Source of the DNA: Guillardia theta CCMP2712
Taxonomy: Eukaryota > Cryptophyceae > Pyrenomonadales > Geminigeraceae
DNA: 30,992 nt
Assembly: GCF_000315625.1 (NCBI RefSeq)
Contig: NW_005434567.1
Location: forward strand, 175,008-205,999
Direction: 5' to 3'
Positions 11,524 to 20,498 of the stretch are shown here, piece by piece (position 1 is the stretch's first letter; each line of letters starts with the position of its first letter). The notes beneath the pieces are model-generated. The model saw only the letters and a list, made by a program, of their open reading frames with translations, did not search any database and was not told where the DNA came from. The position numbers and the translations under genes were made by a program.

Positions 11524-12400
11524 CTAGTGTCTGCTGACCTCCCGCACTCCTCAGGATCGATCCTCACGTGGACCTCAAGTGCTCAGCGGCTCTGCTGAAG
11601 AACCATCCGGGTGAGATGAGAGGACCAGTGTGATGGAGGGATAAGCGAGGCAGCGTGCGTACCGTGTTTGCTGTCAACTCTGTCTTGCTCTTCCAGAGCT
11701 CTCAGTCGTGATGTGACCCAGGAGTCAAGATGAGGTCCTCGATAAGATCGCTCGCTCTCCTGCGGACTCTCCTCGTGTGGTCCACTACACTCAAAGTATA
11801 AGTGCCACTGCCTCCATCCTCTATCCCTTCTGCTCATTGCGGGCTCCTTCCCTGATTCCCTCATACCTCCTTCCCTCCGTCTCCCTGCTCACTCTTCTCC
11901 TTCTAACCCGAGCAACACAGCTCAAATGCTTGACGCAGCCGCAAGTTTCTTTTCTCCTCGTGCACGCTCCTGCGCTTTCCCCCGGCTTCTTCCCCTCCAC
12001 CTTTGAATTTCTCCCACCTCCACCTCCTACCTCCATCCTCCCATCTCAAATCTTTTCAGCCCCTGGCCTGCTCCGCCTAATGATTCCTCCGAGTCAGCCT
12101 GAAGATCTCCTATGCGGCCCTGGATCGACCTCCGTGGTTTCTCTCCTCCCAGCCCTAAGTTCGGAAGTTCCGCCACCTAAGCTGCGACTTTCTAGCGGGC
12201 AGCTTGCAAGCGTGTTCCAAGTTCCTATCGCTCTTCTACTGTCCTTCTCCTGCGCCAGGCTCATCCTGCCAGGTAGATGATGCTGCCAAGTTCCTCAACG
12301 TGTCGCAGTGCCCTGCCCCTGCTCTGGGAGTCCCGCAGGCTGACCTGACTCAGCCTCGGTCCTCCTCTACAGTACCTCCTCCTCCTCACTGAGTCCTCCC
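11524..12400. other. Probable 5' exons of the PDZ gene; structure unresolved
   Basis: On the minus strand two competing frames run through 11583-11864: one contains YTLSVVDHTRRVRRRAS, the other SYRGPHLDSWVTSRLRALEE. A 57-residue minus-strand frame with ATG near 12265 (MSLAQEKDSRRAIGTW) could be the N-terminus. The plus-strand frame 11777-12280 is Leu/Pro/Ser-rich low complexity and is not supported. Confidence 0.35.
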
Positions 12401-13428
12401 TCCCTCCCTCTCCTCGCATGCCTTCAAATCGACGAGCCGCTTGTTTCTCGTCGGCCCTACCGGGCCCACTACTGGCACCTCGGCAACCTGCCGATAACCC
12501 GGGTTAACTAAAATCGTCGCAATAATGTTTTAAATGTTTTAAAAGGGGAGTGGCCATACAGTTTTAACTTTCGACGGTAACAACATTATAGCCAGTACTG
12601 TGAATCTCTGTGATCGTGGTACCGGCTAGTGCGAAAGTTGCTTTGACGGTAGTCCACTCCACGGTAGTAACGGTACCCGGATGACGGAACGGTAGTCCAA
12701 CGGTACTAGTACGGTAGTACCGTACCGTAGGCTAGCAGTGACTATCATGGCAGTGGGGCTCAGATTGTTGGTGACTCGGTGATCGGACGAGTCTCCTACT
12801 GCCAGGGTCAAGGGTCTGGCATGGCATGTCCATCAGAGTCATGAGCAGCTGCAGTGGCGCTACGGAGGGTCCGTTGAAGCGTCACCAGTCAGTGCCGCAA
12901 CTTGACCGTACGGCAGTGACATGGTGCGCCGAACTTACTTGACGAATGACTTGAAACATGTCAGTCACCAGTAACGATCTTCACGGCGTGGAGTTCCGAG
13001 TCCATGGCGGACATAATGCCATAGTGTTCTGAGTTTGTACTGAATGTAAGCCTCCGATACAAGGCAGCATCCATTCAGGATCCGGGAAGAAGTTCCGAGC
13101 TCGGAATCGGGAGCCGGCCACGTTTAACTTGACACCGTCCTACTATGACGCAAGGTTTCTTGTGTCCCGACCTCAATCAGCTGACAAAGCACGGTATGTC
13201 AGACCGGGCAATAAGAAGAGAGTGAGAACGCGGAAAGAAAACACAAGAGCCAAGATGGGGGGAGGGAAGGGAGATAAGGAAGGTGGAGGAGATTAAAGAA
13301 CAGAGAAACCAATATCAAAGGAGGAGAGAAACGAAACCAGAGAATAAGAAGCTACACAAAGGCAAGTAAAATGAAATCTATGACCTCAATCCCTCCCTCG
13401 CCTCCTCCTTTCATGTTGCCACTCTTGC
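12401..13428. other. Intergenic, no gene
   Basis: Starts CT-rich, then ordinary intergenic sequence including a dense ACGGTA repeat cluster (12640-12735), then purine-rich 13200-13330. It lies between the 5' side of the PDZ gene and the 3' end of the Cys-rich repeat gene. No open frame of merit is seen. Confidence 0.6.
12640..12735. repeat. ACGGTA/TACCGT-rich cluster
   Basis: The word ACGGTA or its reverse complement TACCGT occurs about eight times in under 100 bp, ending in the near-palindrome ACGGTAGTACCGTACCGTAG. The same 12-mer TACCGTACCGTA recurs at about 2004-2015, and related words occur near 1720, 2170 and 19900. Confidence 0.6.
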
Positions 13429-16400
13429 TCATCCCTGCGATGGTGTCAATAGAGCAACAAGTCTAACGCTGACAGCACCATTACCAACAGAATCAACCTC
13501 CAGCAAGGGAAAGAAGCGAAGAGCTCTCGATGATAAGATGCTTCTTTTCAGCACACATAAACCAAAACAAGCAAAAATCAACAAACCACCAACAGAGACT
13601 CTGATCAAAATGGTATTCAAAAAGAAGGCACAAGTCCCCCCGTTGGGCCCTGTGTACCCAGCGTTGCACTTGCAGTCCGTCAGGTTGCTGCTGCCCGCGG
13701 CAGAGTAGGCGTGCTCGGGGCAAGCGACGCAGCCGCCGGGGTTACTGCCAAGCTTGTACGTCCCTGCCGTGCACTCACTGCAGGGACCCCCGTCAGGGCC
13801 CGTCCAGCCGGCGTTGCACTTGCAGTCCGTCACGACCAGCGAGCCCCCAGCTGACCATGACCCCGTCGGACAAGCCTGGCACGGGCCCTCCTCGGGCCCG
13901 TACCGACCTGCGACGCACGTGCAGTTGTGTATGCTGACTGATCCTTCCATTGACGTCACGCCTGTGCTCTCCGTGCTGCACGCGCTGCACCCTGCCGACC
14001 CCGTCGAGCTCTTGTACGTGCCTGCTCGGCATGCCGTGCAGGCTCCCCCGTCGGGCCCTGTGTACCCGGCGTTGCACTTGCAGTCCGTCAGGTTGCTGCT
14101 GCCCGCGGCAGAGTAGGCATGCTCGGGGCAAGCGACGCAGCCGCCGGGGTTACTGCCAAGCTTGTACGTCCCTGCCGTGCACTCACTGCAGGGACCCCCG
14201 TCAGGGCCCGTCCAGCCGGCGTTGCACTTGCAGTCCGTCACGACCAGCGAGCCCCCAGCTGACCATGACCCCGTCGGACAAGCCTGGCACGGGCCCTCCT
14301 CGGGCCCGTACCGACCTGCGACGCACCGGCAGTCTGAGGGAGAGGTCGACGCCGGGGCTGCCGTGTCTGCCTCTGCCGGACACGAGGAGCATTGCCCTGC
14401 TCCGAAGGCGCTCTTGTACTTGCCCACGTCGCATGCTTGACACCTGGGCGTGTCCATGACAGCGTAGAGGTAGTATCCGTTGTAGGGGCAGGAGTAGTAG
14501 TAGGAGCTTGTTGTGATTGAGATGGTGATGGTAGTTCCCACAGTCTTGGTCACGCTGATAGGAACGGTTTGAAACCTGGATGGCTGACAGGAGTAGCCGC
14601 TGTATCGAAGGTATTGCCCGTAATACGACCCATCCACGTACACGTTGAAGTACTTGGTGGATCCTGAAAAGCCTGTATGCATCACATCGAAGCTGAAGGT
14701 CATGGGGCTGGAGGTGACGAGCATGTCGAAGGAGCATGACGGACTGTAGCTGGATGTCGACCCGCACACCGGAGCTTGCGTGTATCCCGGCAAGCATCCA
14801 CAGTCCGCAAGGCTCGTCGACCCCTCTGGCGACGTCACGCCCGTGCTCTCCGTGCTGCACGCGCTGCACCCTGCCGACCCCGTCGAGCTCTTGTACGTGC
14901 CTGCTCGGCATGCCGTGCAGGCTCCCCCGTCGGGCCCTGTGTACCCAGCGTTGCACTTGCAGTCCGTCAAGTTGCTGCTGCCCGCGGCAGAGTAGGCATG
15001 CTCGGGGCAAGCGACGCAGCTCCCGGGGTTACTGCCAAGCTTGTACGTCCCTGCCGTGCACTCACTGCAGGGACCCCCGTCAGGGCCCGTCCAGCCGGCG
15101 TTGCACTTGCAGTCCGTCACGACCAGCGAGCCCCCAGCTGACCATGACCCCGTCGGACAAGCCTGGCACGGGCCCTCCTCGGCCCCGTACCGACCTGCGA
15201 CGCACGTGCAGTTGTGTATGCTGACTGATCCTTCCATTGACGTCACGCCCGCGCTCTCCGTGCTGCACGCGCTGCACCCTGCCGACCCCGTCGAGCTCTT
15301 GTACGTGCCTGCTCGGCATGCCGTGCAGGCTCCCCCGTCGGGCCCTGTGTACCCGGCGTTGCACTTGCAGTCCGTCAGGTTGCTGCTGCCCGCGGCAGAG
15401 TAGGCATGCTCGGGGCAAGCGACGCAGCCGCCGGGGTTACTGCCAAGCTTGTACGTCCCTGCCGTGCACTCACTGCAGGGACCCCCGTCAGGGCCCGTCC
15501 AGCCGGCGTTGCACTTGCAGTCCGTCACGACCAGCGAGCCCCCAGCTGACCATGACCCCGTCGGACAAGCCTGGCACGGGCCCTCCTCGGGCCCGTACCG
15601 ACCTGCGACGCACCGGCAGTCTGTGGGAGAGGTCGACGCCGGGGCTGCCGTGTCTGCCTCTGCCGGACACGAGGTGCATTGCCCTGCTCCGAAGGCGCTC
15701 TTGTACTTGCCCACGTCGCATGCTTGACACCTGGGCGTGTCCATGACAGCGTAGAGGTAGTATCCGTTGTAGGGGCAGGAGTAGTAGTAGGAGCTTGTTG
15801 TGATTGAGATGGTGATGGTAGTTCCCACAGTCTTGGTCACGCTGATAGGAACGGTTTGAAACCTGGATGGCTGACAGGAGTAGCCGCTGTATCGAAGGTA
15901 TTGCCCGTAATACGACCCATCCACGTACACGTTGAAGTACTTGGTGGATCCTGAAAAGCCTGTATGCATCACATCGAAGCTGAAGGTCATGGGGCTGGAG
16001 GTGACGAGCATGTCGAAGGAGCATGACGGACTGTAGCTGGATGTCGACCCGCACACCGGAGCTTGCGTGTATCCCGGCGAGCAGCCACAGTCCGCAAGGC
16101 TCGTCGACCCCTCTGGCGACGTCACGCCCGTGCTCTCCGTGCTGCACGCGCTGCACCCTGCCGACCCCGTCGAGCTCTTGTACGTGCCTGCTCGGCATGC
16201 CGTGCAGGCTCCCCCGTCGGGCCCTGTGTACCCAGCGTTGCACTTGCAGTCCGTCAGGTTGCTGCTGCCCGCGGCAGAGTAGGCATGCTCGGGGCAAGCG
16301 ACGCAGCCGCCGGGGTTACTGCCAAGCTTGTACGTCCCTGCCGTGCACTCACTGCAGGGACCCCCGTCAGGGCCCGTCCAGCCGGCGTTGCACTTGCAGT

Positions 16401-17976
16401 CCGTCACGACCAGCGAGCCCCCAGCTGACCATGACCCCGTCGGACAAGCCTGGCACGGGCCCTCCTCGGGCCCGTACCGACCTGCGACGCACCGGCAGTC
16501 TGTGGGAGAGGTCGACGCCGGGGCTGCCGTGTCTGCCTCTGCCGGACACGAGGAGCATTGCCCTGCTCCGAAGGCGCTCTTGTACTTGCCCACGTCGCAT
16601 GCTTGACACCTGGGCGTGTCCATGACAGCGTAGAGGTAGTATCCGTTGTAGGGGCAGGAGTAGTAGTAGGAGCTTGTTGTGATTGAGATGGTGATGGTAG
16701 TTCCCACAGTCTTGGTCACGCTGATAGGAACGGTTTGAAACCTGGATGGCTGACAGGAGTAGCCGCTGTATCGAAGGTATTGCCCGTAATACGACCCATC
16801 CACGTACACGTTGAAGTACTTGCTGGACCCTGAAAAGCCTGTATGCATCACATCGAAGCTGAAGGTCATGGGGCTGGAGGTGACGAGCATGTCGAAGGAG
16901 CATGACGGACTGTAGCTGGATGTCGACCCGCACACCGGAGCTTGCGTGTATCCCGGCAAGCATCCACAGTCCGCAAGGCTCGTCGACCCCTCTGGCGACG
17001 TCACGCCCGTGCTCTCCGTGCTGCACGCGCTGCACCCTGCCGACCCCGTCGAGCTCTTGTACGTGCCTGCTCGGCATGCCGTGCAGGCTCCCCCGTCGGG
17101 CCCTGTGTACCCGGCGTTGCACTTGCAGTCCGTCAGGTTGCTGCTGCCCGCGGCAGAGTAGGCATGCTCGGGGCAAGCGACGCAGCTGCCGGGGTTACTG
17201 CCAAGCTTGTACGTCCCTGCCGTGCACTCACTGCAGGGACCCCCGTCAGGGCCCGTCCAGCCGGCGTTGCACTTGCAGTCCGTCACGACCAGCGAGCCCC
17301 CAGCTGACCATGACCCCGTCGGACAAGCCTGGCACGGGCCCTCCTCGGGCCCGTACCGACCTGCGACGCACCGGCAGTCTGTGGGAGAGGTCGACGCCGG
17401 GGCTGCCGTGTCTGCCTCTGCCGGACACGAGGTGCATTGCCCTGCTCCGAAGGCGCTCTTGTACTTGCCCACGTCGCATGCTTGACACCTGGGCGTGTCC
17501 ATGACAGCGTAGAGGTAGTATCCGTTGTAGGGGCAGTTATTCACGTAGCTGGAAGTTTGGACTCGTACATGGACTGTTGTTCCCACAGTCTTGGCTACGC
17601 TTATGTTCACACGCTCGAACTTTAACTCGTCACAGTCGTATCCTTCGCTCTCGAGGTATTTTCCGTAATACGACCCATCCACGTACACTTCAAAGTACTC
17701 GGAGGAGTGCGAAAAATCGGTATGCATCACATCGAAGCTGAAGGTCATGGGGCTGGAGGTGACGAGCATGTCGAAGGAGCATGACGGTGCTGGGAGCTCT
17801 TTCGACTTGCAAATCGCATGTGCTCGAGCAACTTCCAAAGCATATCCTGCAGGACATGAGCACGTGGTATTGCTCAAACAAGTCATGTTGTTCTGAACAA
17901 ATGCTTGCGCCTTCAATCTCAGAAGAAGGATTGAGAATGTGACAAGAACTCTAGCTGAGGACGTCGACTGCTTCAT
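13429..17976 (-). CDS. Large Cys-rich repeat surface protein with signal peptide and membrane anchor
   Basis: A single-exon 1515-residue protein. The open frame extends to 17991, but only with a TTG; the first ATG is at 17976. Residues 1-25 form a signal peptide (core VLVTFSILLLRLKAQA). Four copies of a roughly 100-residue module (starting PSCSFDMLVTSSPMTFSFDV, ending YLYAVMDTPRC) begin near residues 65, 358, 651 and 1080. Between them are six copies, the last incomplete, of a roughly 136-residue Cys-rich block with repeats such as CNAGYTGPDGGACTACRAGTYKSS, resembling ephrin-receptor-like (GCC2/GCC3) and EGF-like repeats. Near the C-terminus TILIRVSVGGLLIFACFGL is a transmembrane helix, followed by about 45 cytoplasmic residues. 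N-glycosylation sites occur (NLT, NCT). It is likely a type I cell-surface or periplast protein in adhesion or sensing; the function is inferred only. Confidence 0.9.
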   Translation of the reverse strand: MKQSTSSARVLVTFSILLLRLKAQAFVQNNMTCLSNTTCSCPAGYALEVARAHAICKSKELPAPSCSFDMLVTSSPMTFSFDVMHTDFSHSSEYFEVYVDGSYYGKYLESEGYDCDELKFERVNISVAKTVGTTVHVRVQTSSYVNNCPYNGYYLYAVMDTPRCQACDVGKYKSAFGAGQCTSCPAEADTAAPASTSPTDCRCVAGRYGPEEGPCQACPTGSWSAGGSLVVTDCKCNAGWTGPDGGPCSECTAGTYKLGSNPGSCVACPEHAYSAAGSSNLTDCKCNAGYTGPDGGACTACRAGTYKSSTGSAGCSACSTESTGVTSPEGSTSLADCGCLPGYTQAPVCGSTSSYSPSCSFDMLVTSSPMTFSFDVMHTGFSGSSKYFNVYVDGSYYGQYLRYSGYSCQPSRFQTVPISVTKTVGTTITISITTSSYYYSCPYNGYYLYAVMDTPRCQACDVGKYKSAFGAGQCSSCPAEADTAAPASTSPTDCRCVAGRYGPEEGPCQACPTGSWSAGGSLVVTDCKCNAGWTGPDGGPCSECTAGTYKLGSNPGGCVACPEHAYSAAGSSNLTDCKCNAGYTGPDGGACTACRAGTYKSSTGSAGCSACSTESTGVTSPEGSTSLADCGCSPGYTQAPVCGSTSSYSPSCSFDMLVTSSPMTFSFDVMHTGFSGSTKYFNVYVDGSYYGQYLRYSGYSCQPSRFQTVPISVTKTVGTTITISITTSSYYYSCPYNGYYLYAVMDTPRCQACDVGKYKSAFGAGQCTSCPAEADTAAPASTSPTDCRCVAGRYGPEEGPCQACPTGSWSAGGSLVVTDCKCNAGWTGPDGGPCSECTAGTYKLGSNPGGCVACPEHAYSAAGSSNLTDCKCNAGYTGPDGGACTACRAGTYKSSTGSAGCSACSTESAGVTSMEGSVSIHNCTCVAGRYGAEEGPCQACPTGSWSAGGSLVVTDCKCNAGWTGPDGGPCSECTAGTYKLGSNPGSCVACPEHAYSAAGSSNLTDCKCNAGYTGPDGGACTACRAGTYKSSTGSAGCSACSTESTGVTSPEGSTSLADCGCLPGYTQAPVCGSTSSYSPSCSFDMLVTSSPMTFSFDVMHTGFSGSTKYFNVYVDGSYYGQYLRYSGYSCQPSRFQTVPISVTKTVGTTITISITTSSYYYSCPYNGYYLYAVMDTPRCQACDVGKYKSAFGAGQCSSCPAEADTAAPASTSPSDCRCVAGRYGPEEGPCQACPTGSWSAGGSLVVTDCKCNAGWTGPDGGPCSECTAGTYKLGSNPGGCVACPEHAYSAAGSSNLTDCKCNAGYTGPDGGACTACRAGTYKSSTGSAGCSACSTESTGVTSMEGSVSIHNCTCVAGRYGPEEGPCQACPTGSWSAGGSLVVTDCKCNAGWTGPDGGPCSECTAGTYKLGSNPGGCVACPEHAYSAAGSSNLTDCKCNAGYTGPNGGTCAFFLNTILIRVSVGGLLIFACFGLCVLKRSILSSRALRFFPLLEVDSVGNGAVSVRLVALLTPSQG
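13640..17781 (-). repeat. Intragenic tandem repeat, 879-nt unit plus a 408-nt sub-unit
   Basis: The conserved Cys codon opening each large module lies at about 17781, 16902, 16023 and 14736. The spacings are 879, 879 and 1287 nt, and 1287 equals 879 plus 408. The 408-nt excess is one additional copy of the Cys-rich block (136 residues), present at about 14840-15250. Copies two to four are near-identical at DNA level over hundreds of bases. The first copy of the large module is clearly more diverged. Confidence 0.9.
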
Positions 17977-18150
17977 GACTGAACCTATCAAGTCTCTTGC
18001 TCACCACCTATTTGTTGAGCATCCGCTGAGAAAGACAGACAGTCAATCAACGATCGTCTCCCTCATGCTCCTTGTTTCACCTTCTCTGCTTCAGCCGCCA
18101 GTCGCACATGCATGGCTGCAGGCCAGCTGCTCGTCTCGCAGGAAAAAAGC

Positions 18151-18160
18151 TTTTTATATA
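18151..18160 (-). promoter_or_regulatory. TATA-like box upstream of the Cys-rich gene
   Basis: TATATAAAAA on the minus strand, about 175 bp upstream of the ATG at 17976. It is the best AT-rich core element before this gene. That would imply a fairly long 5' UTR. Confidence 0.35.
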
Positions 18161-18205
18161 CATACTAGTGACCAGCTCGTACCTTGCGGTACCAGTCTGA
18201 GATAG

Positions 18206-18434
18206 TGGTACTATGCTTTACTCATTAATAATACCTCCCTCTACCAAGTTATACACAGTGCTGCAACGACTAGAACAGTTGAACATAAAATGAGTATTAC
18301 GATGGAGTACTCAGTTTTTCACTTAACTTTCGGAGTAAACTTGCCAAGTTGAGCTAGAGTCTCCGTCCGATCATGGGCCTGGTTCACAGCCGGGCCGCCC
18401 GGCGGCGCCGAGTCGGACTGACTCAGTGCGCCTC
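18206..18434. other. Intergenic, left of the foldback element
   Basis: It contains CACTTAACTTTCGGAGTAAA at 18320-18339, a diverged copy of the disp­ersed TTTACTC/AAGTTAAG motif, then enters GC-rich DNA at about 18360. No gene is seen. Confidence 0.5.
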
Positions 18435-18805
18435 AGGCCGGACGTTAGCGCAAGGGGTAAATTTAGGTTGTTTTGCACGGGCATTTAAAATCGCTGTGTA
18501 CAATAGAACGTGGCATTAGCGGCGTATCGAGGCCCCAAGTTTTTTTTTCACGGTCTCCATTCAAGTCCAATTTGAACAGGCGGTAACGCTCACAACAGTG
18601 CCGCCGCAATCACATGTGGTGAAACGGCGAGGTGGGCTCGGGAAAACATCTTCATCTGGGGGAAAACAAGGTATTGTTTTCCCCCAGAAATAGCCGTTAC
18701 GGAATATTATTCAAATTTTCCTAACCGCTAATGCCACGTTTTTGAGAAATTGTGAGGGAAAACAAATACATTTTATTCTGCACCCCTTGCGCTAACGTCC
18801 GGCCT
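18435..18805. mobile_element. Foldback/MITE-like non-autonomous element (371 bp)
   Basis: Perfect 24-bp terminal inverted repeats lie at 18435-18458 and 18782-18805 (core GGACGTTAGCGCAAGGGGT). A second perfect 16-bp inverted pair, AACGTGGCATTAGCGG, is nested inside at 18507-18522 and 18725-18740. Near the centre is a perfect 14-bp hairpin with a 4-nt loop at 18656-18687 (arm CTGGGGGAAAACAA). If the ends are taken one base in, a 3-bp TCA direct repeat flanks the element. There is no coding capacity. The interior is AT-richer than the surrounding GC-rich DNA, which supports insertion. Confidence 0.7.
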
Positions 18806-20205
18806 CACTGAGCCTGAGTCAGTGACGGGCCACATCCGATGCCCGCAATGATGATCACCTGATCAAAGCCTCAGGTCCTGAGTGAGACTCTCCGATGCCG
18901 CCGCGGCCGCGCAGCCTGGCAGCCTTGAACCCGGACACTCAGAGAATCATGGCACGGTCCCAACATGGCCCTAAAGATCGGGACTCAGTTTCCGAAGTTC
19001 CGGGCCGCCCGGCAACTTGGCAACCGACCGTCGGGTCCAATGCCATGACAGTGATGCCATGATCCATTACTAGTACGTCATGATCTTGGATTTTGGGCAT
19101 TTTCTTCCGCCAGTGGGTTGTCTTCAATCGAGAACAAAAGTAGGGTGGCTCCGGGGTAGTTGTATAAGTACTGTATTCTACATTTGCTGCTCTGGTACAA
19201 ATTACATGTTTTTAACAATTTCAAATCGATTTCAAAGCCTCTGAAATCGTCAAATCCCTAGCGCTTGCACGCCGGCACGTCTCCCCATGACCTTGGCACG
19301 CAGTACACTGAAAGAGGACCCAGCGTGACGCCATAATGGAAGCGGACGGTACTAGGCTGGACTGGCAAACCGTGGCAGTGCCGCCGCCCGGGCCGCCCGG
19401 CATCCGCCGGATAGCGTGGCAGTCCCCCCAAACTGAGGCGCGGCCTTTCTCGACCCGGGATGATGCCAGGCGCGGCGGCAGGGCCGCCTTGCCCGGCCGC
19501 TTCAGGCGCCCGGCCGGAGCACTGAACTTCCGATTGGACCGTCCGAGTCGGGCCGCGCGGCCGGGGCCCTCCGAGAAAGGCTGCTGAGTGGAACGGCGGG
19601 CACCGTGTCAGTCGGCGGGGGGAGCCTCACAGTGACAGGCTCAGCCCTGGCAGGCGGGGGCCCTCGCCGGGCCTGTTGAAGCCAGTGAGCCTCGGAGACG
19701 TCCCTCGGAACCCGGCGACACTCGGCGGTCAAAACTCTCAGGCTTTGACCGGGGGGGGGGGACAGACTCGCCGGGCGGGCTGGGCCGGGGCCGCCCGCCC
19801 GCTCACTGCCGTGCCCCTGACTCTGGCAGTGACTCAGGCCGCCGGACTCCAGTCCTCAGTCACCTGGCGGCCGGGCGCCGCCGCTGAGTGATACCCGGTA
19901 CCGTACCGCCGGACAGTCGTCCCGGCGGCGTGTGCCGCGAGTGCCGCATCCGATCCGATCGGACTCTGAGGAGCCTCCAAGTACGGTCCGAGTCAAGCCT
20001 ATTACTACGGAAGCAACTGTCAGCCCGGTGAGGCAGCGGCCGCGGCGGCCCGGCCCGGCCCCGGCGCGGCGGCCCGGCGGCGTGAACCGTTCACGGTTGA
20101 ACTTTTAGGTCCGCGGCCGGGCCGGCCTCGGGTTGTCGGGCAGAGAGCAGAGTAAAGGACTACAACAACAGTACATGGGATAGTGCGAGGAGAAGACGTC
20201 GGAAG
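18806..20205. other. GC-rich intergenic island
   Basis: Resembles 1660-2605 in composition and vocabulary (CCGGACTC, GGGCCG, ACTCAGTGA). Positions 19080-19260 are AT-richer. The open frames at 19336-19891 are typical of stop-poor GC-rich DNA, with no domain-like sequence. A 10-base G run lies near 19750. Confidence 0.6.
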
Positions 20206-20479
20206 CAGGGGCAGGAGGAGCAAGGACAGCAGGAGCAAGGACAGGAGGAGCAAGGACAGCAGGAGCAAGGACAGCAGGAGCAAGGACAGGAGGAGCAAGG
20301 ACAGGAGGAGCAAGGACAGCAGGAGCAAGGACAGGAGGAGCAAGGACAGCAGGAGCAAGGACAGCAGGAGCAAGGACAGCAGGAGCAAGGACAGGAGGAG
20401 CAAGGACAGGAGGAGCAAGGACAGGAGGAGCAAGGACAGGAGGAGCAGGGACAGGAGGAGCAGGGGCAGGAGGAGCAGC
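20206..20479. repeat. 15-bp minisatellite, about 18 copies, just upstream of the GT11 gene
   Basis: The unit is CAGSAGGAGCAAGGA, where S is C or G and marks two alternating variants. The last copies degrade to CAGGGA/CAGGGG forms. Because 15 is a multiple of three and the unit lacks stops, long open frames appear on both strands (such as RSKDS and LLLLS repeats). The array ends about 20 bp before ATG 20499, so it probably lies in the 5' UTR or promoter. Confidence 0.9.
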
Positions 20480-20498
20480 TCGCCAACAGCATCTGCTC

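Noticed and set aside
11777..12280. 167-residue plus-strand frame
   Set aside because: Leu/Pro/Ser-rich pyrimidine-tract translation. Minus-strand frames in the same place fit better as upstream exons of the PDZ gene.
13754..17504. Many 90-270-residue open frames antisense to, or in other frames of, the Cys-rich gene
   Set aside because: They repeat with the gene's own period and reflect its codon bias in stop-poor DNA. Their sequences are low in protein character, while the main frame has a signal peptide, ordered Cys repeats and a membrane anchor.
17890..17976. Plastid targeting of the Cys-rich protein because Phe follows the AQA signal-peptidase site
   Set aside because: No transit-peptide-like basic, Ser-rich stretch follows; Cys-rich secreted repeats follow directly, and the protein has a C-terminal membrane anchor. 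The Phe is probably chance.
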